From NCBI GenBank assembly GCA_002293855.1, contig DBEB01000022.1, positions 1 to 12,201 of the forward strand: a stretch of 12,201 bases of DNA, in the 5' to 3' direction. This DNA is from Candidatus Falkowbacteria bacterium UBA917 (lineage in GTDB: Bacteria; Patescibacteriota; Patescibacteriia; Patescibacteriales; Patescibacteriaceae). Numbering within the stretch: position 1 is the stretch's first letter; every line of letters begins with the position of its first letter. The notes beneath the pieces are model-generated. The model ran no database searches and was not told the origin of the DNA. It saw only the letters and a list, made by a program, of their open reading frames with translations. The position numbers and the translations under genes are program-made. Below, piece after piece: positions 7,177 through 12,201 of this stretch.

Positions 7177-8166
7177 TTACAAACCCAATTGTTTCTTAAC
7201 CTTCTCAATTGTTGCTTGCGCCTTTGGTCTGACTAATTCGGCATTGTGCTTTAGTAATTCACGCACTTCTTGATCGCTGATAGCGTTAAACTTCTGCTGG
7301 AAATCAGCTAGGAAGTCTGTCACCACTTCTGCTAAGTCTTTTTTGAAATCACCATAACCACCAGCGCGATACTTGTGTTCTAGATTTTTAATCGTATTGC
7401 CAGACAGTAAAGAGTAGATAGTTAACAAGTTCGCAATCGCTGGCTTATTATCCTTATCAAAAGTCACGGACGAGCCACTATCAGTCACGGCCCGCATAAT
7501 CTTCTTGTGATTGATCTCAGCACTATCTGTCAGAGCGATATAATTAGCAGGGCTCGCTGATTTGCTCATTTTTTGCTTGGGATTATCGAGGCCCATAATG
7601 CGGGCGCCTTCTTTGCGAATCACGACTTCCGGAATCTTAAAAGTCTCACCGAAGTCATGATTGAAGCGCTTGGCTAGGTCACGAGCTAGCTCCACGTGCT
7701 GCTTCTGATCATCACCAACTGGTACCGCATCAGTGCCATAGAGCAAGATGTCAGCCGCCATCAAGACTGGATAATCAAACAGTCCCACGCTAACATTTTC
7801 TCCCTTAGCGGTAGATTTATCCTTGAACTGGGTCATATTCTCGAGGTCACTCATGCGCGCACTGGCACAATTCAAAATCCAAGCTAGCTCAGTATGCTCT
7901 TTGATGTCTGACTGTTGAAAGATAATTGCTTCCTTGGGGTCAATGCCGGCCGCTAGATAGACTTTAGCGGTATTTAAAATCTGCTGGCGAAAGGTCTCTG
8001 CGTCTTGGCGGACAGTGATAGCATGATAGTCGACGATACAAAAAATAGATTGATACTTTTCTTGCATGACAGCCCACTGACTGATCGCACCTAGATAATT
8101 ACCTAGATGTAGATTACCAGTTGGTTGGACGCCAGAGAAGATGGTTGGTTTTTTAGAAGTAGTCAT
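7177..8166 (-). CDS. trpS: Tryptophanyl-tRNA synthetase
   Basis: This class I aminoacyl-tRNA synthetase charges tRNA-Trp in the cytoplasm. GVQPTGNLHLGNYLGA (12-27) carries the HIGH signature as HLGN (20-23). DYPVLMAADILLY (131-143) is the tryptophan-pocket region, GDDQKQH lies at 151-157, and KMSKS at 199-203. Length 329 aa is typical of bacterial TrpS, with no extension or truncation. No Shine-Dalgarno precedes the ATG. The gene starts 39 bases after the tsaD stop on the same strand with no terminator between them, so it is probably co-transcribed with tsaD. A translation-linked operon of tRNA modification and tRNA charging is sensible. Confidence 0.98.
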   Translation of the reverse strand: MTTSKKPTIFSGVQPTGNLHLGNYLGAISQWAVMQEKYQSIFCIVDYHAITVRQDAETFRQQILNTAKVYLAAGIDPKEAIIFQQSDIKEHTELAWILNCASARMSDLENMTQFKDKSTAKGENVSVGLFDYPVLMAADILLYGTDAVPVGDDQKQHVELARDLAKRFNHDFGETFKIPEVVIRKEGARIMGLDNPKQKMSKSASPANYIALTDSAEINHKKIMRAVTDSGSSVTFDKDNKPAIANLLTIYSLLSGNTIKNLEHKYRAGGYGDFKKDLAEVVTDFLADFQQKFNAISDQEVRELLKHNAELVRPKAQATIEKVKKQLGL

Positions 8167-8205
8167 AATAACAGTTTAATAGTTAATGTAGTCTGCGTAA
8201 AGTTT

Positions 8206-9258
8206 TTAAATTAAATCTAGGTTTGGATTAGTGCTGATCTTTTGCCAGGGGGTATAGTGCTTCTCACGAGCTAAGAAATAGGCGGCGCTAGCAATCATTG
8301 CCGCATTATCAGTAGTATATTGCAATTCTGGCAATCCAAAACCGACTCCTGGTAATTTGACCGCCACCGCTTCAGCTAGTTGCCGGCGTAATTCTTTATT
8401 AGCACTCACGCCACCAGCGAGTAACACAGTCTGAGCTTGATATTTCTTGGCTGCCTTGATAGTTTTGGCTACTAGACAGTCAATGATGGCTTGCTGATAT
8501 TCGGCTGCATAGGCGGGGATCTTCTTACGCCAAGTTTTGTCTTTTTTCAAAGCATAAAGCAAAGCAGTCTTGAGACCTGAAAAAGAAAAATTAAAATTAG
8601 CTGCCGTGATCATCGGTCTAGGCAATGTATTGATAATTGATAATTGATCATTGTCAATTGAAGCTGCAGCTGCAGCGATGGCTGGACCTCCGGGATAGCC
8701 AAGCCCCAACATCTTGGCTCCTTTATCAAAAGCTTCGCCCGCTGCATCATCTAGAGTGTCGCCAATTACTGTATAATCCAAATGACTATTCATCAGCACT
8801 AACATATTGTGTCCACCAGAGACTGTCAGGATCACCATCGGAAATTGTAGTTTAGCTTTGGGTTGTTCGCTCAGGATCCAATTAGCATAAATATGTCCCG
8901 CGATATGATTGGTAGTTATCACAGGTAATTTCCAAGCCAGCGCCAAGCTCTTGGCACTTTCTACGCCGACACTCAAGGCGGTCATTAGTCCTGGTCCGGC
9001 TGTCACCGCAATCGCATCGAGTTTTTTGGCTGCCTCACTAGGCTTAATGCCAGCCTCAAACAAGGCCTCGTTAATAACCGGAATGATATTGCGGACATGC
9101 TCACGCGCAGCCAGCTCTGGTATGACGCCACCGTATTTTTTGTGTATTTCGATTTGTGAAGAGACGATATTTGATAACACTCGGACTTGCTCCGCTTTAC
9201 CATCAATCACAGCTGCCGCCGTCTCGTCACAGGATGATTCAATTGCTAATATTTTCAT
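8206..9258 (-). CDS. tsaD: tRNA N6-threonylcarbamoyladenosine (t6A37) transferase TsaD
   Basis: TsaD (Kae1/Gcp family, ASKHA fold) transfers threonylcarbamoyl from TC-AMP to A37 of ANN-decoding tRNAs, normally with TsaB and TsaE, neither of which is in the window. From this start, MKILAIESSCDET opens the protein, H118 and H122 of HIAGH are the metal-binding pair, and SGGHN (147-151), LAGGVSAN (280-287) and TDNAAMIA with D317 are present. The ATG at 9258 is chosen because it aligns with the usual family N terminus. A GTG three codons earlier (9267) is also possible and would give 353 aa. GTGAG five bases before the ATG may act as a weak ribosome site. Residues about 200-211 (SIDNDQLSIIN) come from a short DNA repeat at 8630-8660 and replace the usual variable loop. 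Confidence 0.97.
   Translation of the reverse strand: MKILAIESSCDETAAAVIDGKAEQVRVLSNIVSSQIEIHKKYGGVIPELAAREHVRNIIPVINEALFEAGIKPSEAAKKLDAIAVTAGPGLMTALSVGVESAKSLALAWKLPVITTNHIAGHIYANWILSEQPKAKLQFPMVILTVSGGHNMLVLMNSHLDYTVIGDTLDDAAGEAFDKGAKMLGLGYPGGPAIAAAAASIDNDQLSIINTLPRPMITAANFNFSFSGLKTALLYALKKDKTWRKKIPAYAAEYQQAIIDCLVAKTIKAAKKYQAQTVLLAGGVSANKELRRQLAEAVAVKLPGVGFGLPELQYTTDNAAMIASAAYFLAREKHYTPWQKISTNPNLDLI
8630..8660. repeat. Heptamer repeat and imperfect palindrome inside tsaD
   Basis: On the plus strand the sequence is TTGATAA, TTGATAA, TTGATCA, TTGTCAA, TTG: four consecutive seven-base units, the last two diverged. Bases 8635-8644 also pair with 8650-8659 (ten pairs, one G-T) around the loop TGATC. 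It is translated in frame within TsaD as part of a surface-loop segment. I saw no second copy in the window. Confidence 0.75.
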
Positions 9259-9334
9259 ATTACTCACTTAAAGCTAGCATTATTATTGCTTAAAATCAAT
9301 CTAAATGCTAAACTTATCATAATAAAGTCTTGTC

Positions 9335-9787
9335 ATGCTCAAATCATTCTCTCGTAACCTAACTTTAATCAGTCTTTTTGCTCTCACTGTGTTGGTGGCT
9401 ATGTTTTTTGTCACCGCTGAGCATTATCGGGCTCGTAACCAAGAGTTAAAGAAGTCGCGTTCTGTTGTTGCTGGCACCAAAGTCCTAGAAAACCTAGAAA
9501 ACAAAGAAGAAAGCTATGCTCACCCGATCCCAATCCATGTTCATGGTCGGGTTATTACCAGTTTCGCTGGTGGCTTTGATTTGGCTGTTGAGAGCGCCGT
9601 GGCTATCAGGGGTTACTCCAAATTTTATATCGTCGGCTATAGTGATCTAGATTATAGTGATTGGCAAGGCGAACTAGTCGATATTGATGGTGCTATGATT
9701 GGCACTACTTGCGCTTATGCTAATACAGTTTTTGGCCTCTGTGTGCCAGAAATTATGGCTAGTAGTATTAGCAAAGTAGTCAAGTAG
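9335..9787 (+). CDS. Membrane-anchored small protein, function unknown
   Basis: Not recognised as a named family. The first seven residues are positively charged (MLKSFSR), followed by a hydrophobic segment at about 10-27, then a charged stretch (about 30-60). This suggests one N-terminal membrane anchor with the rest outside the cytoplasm. The exported part (about 64-150) is rich in short beta-like stretches: HVHGRVITSF, KFYIVGYSD, GELVDIDGAMIGTTCAY, FGLCVPEIMASSI. This pattern is compatible with a small beta-barrel or OB-like fold, but that is inference. Two cysteines (C126, C136) could form a disulphide. The gene is divergent from tsaD, and its 76-base upstream region has only weak -10-like sequences and no Shine-Dalgarno. 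The hairpin at 9844-9862 may be its terminator. Confidence 0.75.
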   Translation: MLKSFSRNLTLISLFALTVLVAMFFVTAEHYRARNQELKKSRSVVAGTKVLENLENKEESYAHPIPIHVHGRVITSFAGGFDLAVESAVAIRGYSKFYIVGYSDLDYSDWQGELVDIDGAMIGTTCAYANTVFGLCVPEIMASSISKVVK

Positions 9788-9804
9788 GGGACGACTATTA
9801 ATAT

Positions 9805-9832
9805 TTGACAAAAAACTAAAAAACATTATAAT
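9805..9832 (+). promoter_or_regulatory. Consensus sigma-70 promoter upstream of tRNA-Glu
   Basis: TTGACA (9805-9810) and TATAAT (9827-9832) are both perfect consensus boxes at a spacing of 16. This is the best promoter in the window. The expected start is about 9839, 37 bases before the tRNA. It is the obvious tRNA-Glu promoter, but a terminator-like hairpin lies between the two. Confidence 0.85.
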
Positions 9833-9843
9833 ATCAAAACATT

Positions 9844-9862
9844 AATGCCTTGGGCATTTTTT
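9844..9862 (+). terminator. Short intrinsic terminator-like hairpin in the tRNA-Glu leader
   Basis: AATGCC (9844-9849) pairs perfectly with GGCATT (9853-9858) around a three-base loop, TTG, and runs directly into a T tract to 9862. It may terminate the upstream gene (stop at 9787). It also lies about five bases after the predicted tRNA transcript start, where it could act as an attenuator or a processing element. Confidence 0.6.
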
Positions 9863-9875
9863 GTTAATTGACCAA

Positions 9876-9947
9876 GGTCCCTTCGTCTAATGGTTAGGAC
9901 AGCGGCTTTTCAAGCCGTTAACAGGGGTTCAATTCCCCTAGGGACTA
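9876..9947 (+). tRNA. tRNA-Glu, anticodon UUC
   Basis: All four arms fold. The acceptor GGTCCCT pairs with AGGGACT (9940-9946). The D stem GTC pairs with GAC. The anticodon stem is 9902-9906 with 9914-9918, and the seven-base loop TTTTCAA carries TTC at 9909-9911. The T stem AGGGG/CCCCT surrounds TTCAATT. The first acceptor pair is G-U rather than G-C, and the discriminator base is A9947. The 3' CCA is not encoded (CAT follows), so it must be added by CCA transferase. The tRNA marks the boundary between the G+C-richer housekeeping block and the AT-rich right block. Confidence 0.97.
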
Positions 9948-9974
9948 CATCTTGTCTGTATAAAACTCTAACAA

Positions 9975-9999
9975 AAGTTTATAAAAACTTGTATTTTTT
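9975..9999 (+). terminator. Weak AT-rich terminator candidate after tRNA-Glu
   Basis: AAGTTT (9975-9980) pairs with AAACTT (9985-9990) around a four-base loop. GTA and a T6 run to 9999 follow. With only one G-C pair the stem is weak, so read-through into the gene at 10010 is likely. Confidence 0.4.
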
Positions 10000-10009
10000 A
10001 AAATGAAAT

Positions 10010-10465
10010 ATGGCTACTTCTAGTGATTTTAAAAGCATTGCAGAGCAACGGCTAAAGACAGTCGAGTTTTTAATGGCTAATCAGGAGTGGGGCGTAGCTG
10101 TTTATATAATGGGTTTTGTGCTAGAATGTGTGCTAAAGACACTAACCTGCAAGGTATTAAATTTATCTACATACCCAGAAGTACAGTCAACAAAAAATCA
10201 AAAAATTACAAGTTATTTTTTAACGCATGATTTTGATATGTTGTTGATTATTTCAGGAGCATCACAAATTTTTGGATTATCCGGTGAAGGCGCAAGTAGT
10301 TGGTCGGGTTTTACTCAAGAATACACAAAAAGCGGAGCGTGGACCAGTATTAGATATGAAGCTATCTGTAAATTTGATGAAAAGACAACTAGAAAGTTAT
10401 ATGCTTACCTGACAGCAGAACCAGATGGCATTATTCCAATTTTAGAAAGAAAAGAGTTATGGTAG
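10010..10465 (+). CDS. HEPN-domain protein, possible toxin of a two-gene module
   Basis: The pattern matches the HEPN family as I know it. RL...EFL (14-21) and WGVAVYIMGFVLECVLK (27-43) correspond to the usual GA.YL.GYALE..LKA helix. YP occurs near 55-56, THDFDMLL at 72-79, and W111-x-x-I-R115-Y116 corresponds to the common W...RY. The C terminus is GIIPILERKELW. HEPN proteins are all-alpha, and many are ribonuclease toxins or bind nucleotides. The usual catalytic R-x4-6-H motif is not seen here, so RNase activity is uncertain. The stop overlaps the next ATG by seven bases (ATGGTAG), implying coupled production of two partners. No Shine-Dalgarno or clear promoter is present; transcription may read through from tRNA-Glu. 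Base composition is AT-rich compared with the left block. Confidence 0.82.
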   Translation: MATSSDFKSIAEQRLKTVEFLMANQEWGVAVYIMGFVLECVLKTLTCKVLNLSTYPEVQSTKNQKITSYFLTHDFDMLLIISGASQIFGLSGEGASSWSGFTQEYTKSGAWTSIRYEAICKFDEKTTRKLYAYLTAEPDGIIPILERKELW

Positions 10466-10818
10466 AAAAATTTAAAAAAATTTTAAATAGTGTTGAAGCG
10501 GAGCGGGGCAGTGTCGCTATTTTTGCCTTGTTAAAAATGGACGAATTTATAGATAAATGGACGGTTGTTATTAGTGCTTCTTGGGCAACAGACGATAATA
10601 GGGCTGAAGTTTTTGAGTTGGTGCGTAAAAAAATTATAGAGACACTAAAGCCTGTTGAGGTTGCTGAAATTGCACGCATTGCTATTTTTCCGATTGATGA
10701 ACATTTGATAGAGGAGTTGTTGCAGTTTAAAACCGATTCTGTAATAGAAAATAAGCAAATCAACGGCAATACCGTGCACAGTGCCTATATTATAAAGTCA
10801 GAGGAAAATAAAGACTGA
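10459..10818 (+). CDS. Conserved-looking partner of the HEPN protein, function unknown
   Basis: This 119-residue soluble protein has no signal peptide. It starts inside the last codons of the HEPN gene, with a weak AAGAG ahead of the ATG. The order of elements is RGSVAIFALLKMDE (16-29), K33-W34 followed by TVVISASWATDD (35-46), a helix to about 65, EIARIAIFP (70-78), and INGNTVHSAYIIKS (101-114). From memory, small proteins with KWDLVVSAPW..., a RI-V-L strand and G..I..AYI... occur beside HEPN genes of this type. I know no assigned function and could not check this by search. The nucleotidyltransferase signature GS-x10-D-x-D expected of an MntA-type antitoxin is absent. It may be the antitoxin or the regulatory half of the pair. 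Confidence 0.78.
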   Translation: MVEKFKKILNSVEAERGSVAIFALLKMDEFIDKWTVVISASWATDDNRAEVFELVRKKIIETLKPVEVAEIARIAIFPIDEHLIEELLQFKTDSVIENKQINGNTVHSAYIIKSEENKD

Positions 10819-10908
10819 GTCAATTTTTTATTAGTCTAATTTATAGACGTTTGTGATTATCCATGATTATTAATCGCAAATTATCAATGCAACATAGTCT
10901 ATACTTTT

Positions 10909-10933
10909 AAAAAGACAACTTTGGTCTTTTTTT
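10909..10933 (+). terminator. Intrinsic terminator after the HEPN pair
   Basis: AAAAAGAC (10909-10916) pairs with GTCTTTTT (10924-10931) around a seven-base loop, with a T tract to 10933. It lies 90 bases after the partner stop. A competing six-pair stem, GACAAC (10914-10919) with GTTGTC (10934-10939), shares the left arm. The 10819-10908 stretch is AT-rich with no gene seen; it includes a TATACT at 10900-10905 without a -35. Confidence 0.75.
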
Positions 10934-10982
10934 GTTGTCCGTGCTACATTAACTAGATATTGAGATTGTAAAGTACAAAGAT

Positions 10983-11399
10983 ATGAAGAAAATTTTAATT
11001 AGTTTGAGTATTTTAATGGTTCTGGCTCCTATGGTTGTATATGGTGCTTCTGTTAAGAAAGTAATGAATTACGAGGCTGAAATTATAAAACTTCAATTAA
11101 GGGTTACTCAGTTAGAAAATGATTTAAAAAATAATAGGATTATTGAAGATTTTAGGTATGAGTATGATAAAAATGATGAAATTCATATGCGTGGCGTTTT
11201 AGAATTTAGTCAATCGCCTAAGGATTTTTGCTCTGACTGGGATTATGATTTTGCAAAAGCATCTGGTCAGGGACTCGGTCTAGAGTTTAAAAAATATAGA
11301 AGCTTGAAAATTGGACAAACCTCTATAGGTGCGATGATAGACTCTCAAAATAAAAGTATTGATAATCTAAAAAACATGTGCGCTAAAATTGGCTATTAG
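10983..11399 (+). CDS. Small secreted protein with N-terminal coiled coil, function unknown
   Basis: A classic signal peptide is visible: MKK, a hydrophobic core (4-19), then YGA with probable cleavage after A22. Residues about 27-52 (EAEIIKLQLRVTQLENDL within a regular heptad-like spacing of I, L and V) should form a short coiled coil, as is common in surface proteins of small-genome bacteria. The remainder has charged and aromatic stretches and two cysteines (in DFCSDW and NMCAK), which could pair after export. Total 138 aa. I do not recognise the family. No Shine-Dalgarno is seen. The neighbour at 11430 follows after 30 bases and is also exported or membrane-anchored, so the two may form an operon. 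The gene is AT-rich compared with the left block. Confidence 0.75.
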   Translation: MKKILISLSILMVLAPMVVYGASVKKVMNYEAEIIKLQLRVTQLENDLKNNRIIEDFRYEYDKNDEIHMRGVLEFSQSPKDFCSDWDYDFAKASGQGLGLEFKKYRSLKIGQTSIGAMIDSQNKSIDNLKNMCAKIGY

Positions 11400-11429
11400 A
11401 AACTATGATATTATTTAGTTTTAAAATAG

Positions 11430-11960
11430 ATGGAAAATAATAAACTTGCTATTTTGATGCTAAGTGGTTCTTTGATGATTGTTTTAGGGTGTTATTTTTA
11501 CTTTCATAAGACCAAAGAAGGAGAGTATTTTAATTATTCAGTTAACAGTATTACGTATTCTGAAATTACAAGGTTGGATCAAGGTATAAAATCTTACAAA
11601 GGCAGAGAAATTAAATGGAGGGGTAAAATAGCTTCTAAATACAGTCAAATTGATGGTATCAAATTTTGTATAATCGACGATAGTCATAAAAATCCTGATA
11701 TTTACTCTGAGTGTGACTGGTTTTGGGCTATACCAAAAGAACTAGCAACGGAAAAGGATTCGTCTTATCAGTCAGATTGGAATGGTAACTTGGTTGAATT
11801 AATGTTTAAGAACTACTCAAATATTGATTATGATAAAATTAATTCAGAAAAAGATGAATTTATCATAACTGGGAAATTGGATAGTTTAGACACAGAAGTT
11901 GATTATTTTAATCGTGTCATCCCGAGCATAGAAGTTACTAAAATAGAAAAAGTTGAGTAA
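11430..11960 (+). CDS. Membrane-anchored or lipoprotein-like protein with possible OB-type fold
   Basis: Residues 6-25 are hydrophobic. VLGC ending at C21 fits a lipobox, so it may be a lipoprotein; a simple N-terminal membrane anchor is the alternative. After a linker, the exported part alternates beta-like strands. SYKGREIKWRGKIASKY, IKFCIIDDS, GNLVELMF, DEFIITGKLDS and VIPSIEVTKIEKVE have the layout of an OB-fold barrel: strand one with a W-R-G-K turn, and a late I-T-G-K strand followed by P-x-I-x-V-x-K-I. This is inference from pattern, not a recognised named family. It lies 30 bases after the secreted coiled-coil gene with no terminator between. There is no Shine-Dalgarno. The gene is strongly AT-rich (about 28% G+C at 11521-11580). 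Confidence 0.75.
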   Translation: MENNKLAILMLSGSLMIVLGCYFYFHKTKEGEYFNYSVNSITYSEITRLDQGIKSYKGREIKWRGKIASKYSQIDGIKFCIIDDSHKNPDIYSECDWFWAIPKELATEKDSSYQSDWNGNLVELMFKNYSNIDYDKINSEKDEFIITGKLDSLDTEVDYFNRVIPSIEVTKIEKVE

Positions 11961-12044
11961 TCTAAATATCTATACAAAACTACCTCGTCCTACTCTTCAG
12001 GACGCTCATTATTACCTTCTTTGACAAAGCTACCGACAGTCACT

Positions 12045-12052
12045 GGGACTAC
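12045..12052 (+). repeat. Eight-base copy of the tRNA-Glu 3' end
   Basis: GGGACTAC here equals 9941-9948, the last six acceptor bases, the discriminator and one base of flank of tRNA-Glu. The match stops on both sides. An eight-base match in about 2 kb has a chance probability of a few percent, so this is only a candidate attachment-site remnant. Confidence 0.25.
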
Positions 12053-12053
12053 T

Positions 12054-12093
12054 AAAACAAAGCAATCCACCGTCAGGTGGGTTGTTTTGTTTT
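12054..12093. terminator. Strong intrinsic terminator at the end of the right block
   Basis: An 18-pair stem with two G-T pairs joins 12054-12071 and 12076-12093 around the loop GTCA, with core CCACC/GGTGG and a TTGTTTT tail. It lies about 95 bases after the last complete gene. The A-rich left arm makes it usable on both strands. Between the stop at 11960 and this hairpin I see no supported gene. Confidence 0.88.
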
Positions 12094-12094
12094 G

Positions 12095-12108
12095 ACAGCT
12101 TTAGCTGT
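12095..12108. repeat. Short palindrome upstream of the last gene
   Basis: ACAGCT-TT-AGCTGT is a perfect inverted repeat just after the terminator. With an eight-base palindrome CTTATAAG at 12133-12140, near the expected -35 area of the 12157 promoter, it could be an operator, though either may be fortuitous. Confidence 0.3.
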
Positions 12109-12153
12109 GATAAGCACTTTAACAACTTATTACTTATAAGAACGATTAATTTG

Positions 12154-12162
12154 TGATATACT
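12154..12162 (+). promoter_or_regulatory. Extended -10 promoter for the gene at 12192
   Basis: TGATATACT gives an extended -10: TG, one base, then TATACT at 12157-12162. No good -35 is visible, which extended -10 promoters tolerate. The start would be near 12169, leaving a leader of about 23 bases without a Shine-Dalgarno. Confidence 0.5.
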
Positions 12163-12191
12163 GCATCAAGTATTTAAGCTTGTATAAACTT

Positions 12192-12201
12192 ATGGCTAAA
12201 T
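12192..12201 (+). CDS. Start of a gene running off the right edge
   Basis: ATG GCT AAA T gives Met-Ala-Lys before the window ends. It is supported only by its position 23 bases after the predicted start of the extended -10 promoter and after a strong terminator. The product cannot be named. Confidence 0.4.

Noticed and set aside
8909..9271. 120-codon open frame on the plus strand opposite tsaD
   Set aside because: It is antisense to the conserved TsaD N-terminal half, has no ribosome site, and its translation is low-complexity in the manner of a shadow frame.
10431..10769. 112-codon open frame on the minus strand across the HEPN partner gene
   Set aside because: It is antisense to the overlapping gene pair, rich in Ser, Thr and Ile as shadow frames are, with no promoter or ribosome site.
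10900..10905. TATACT as a promoter for the secreted-protein gene at 10983
   Set aside because: No -35 box is present, and the transcript would begin inside the left arm of the terminator at 10909-10933.
9948..12201. Integrase, transposase or CRISPR repeats in the AT-rich block
   Set aside because: None of the frames shows recombinase motifs, and no regularly spaced direct repeats are visible.

Overview
The window looks like a chromosomal segment from a small-genome bacterium, most probably of the Candidate Phyla Radiation (Patescibacteria). This is inferred from compact single-copy housekeeping genes, genes that almost all lack a Shine-Dalgarno sequence, the style of the GlyA and TsaD sequences, and small orphan proteins. 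TGA is used as a normal stop codon (RecQ, and the gene ending at 10818), so the recoded Gracilibacteria/Absconditabacteria are excluded. No gene-free stretch exceeds 300 bases.

Left block (1-3470, minus strand): a tight operon folD -> recQ -> class I methyltransferase, with overlaps of 8 and 4 bases. The methyltransferase runs off the left edge. A divergent orphan gene (3704-4384, plus) follows, with the only strong Shine-Dalgarno in the window. It converges on glyA (minus) over a shared bidirectional terminator.

Middle block (4418-9258): glyA and a phosphomannomutase/phosphoglucomutase are divergent from a shared promoter region at 5624-5745. The mutase converges on trpS over a second shared terminator. 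trpS lies just downstream of tsaD on the minus strand. FolD and GlyA together supply one-carbon units on folate. TsaD acts in t6A tRNA modification and TrpS charges tRNA-Trp. The mutase provides sugar phosphates for envelope polysaccharide.

Right block (9335-12201, plus strand): a membrane-anchored small protein; a consensus promoter that reads into a terminator-like hairpin and then tRNA-Glu(UUC); a markedly AT-rich run holding a HEPN-domain gene overlapping an unknown partner gene, a secreted coiled-coil protein and a membrane-anchored or lipoprotein-like protein; a strong terminator; and the first codons of another gene. This run differs from the left side in G+C and in CTAG frequency. It starts at the tRNA 3' end, and an 8-base copy of that end (GGGACTAC) recurs near 12045, so it may be an acquired island. 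The HEPN/partner pair is the best candidate for an undescribed system, most likely a toxin-antitoxin-like module.
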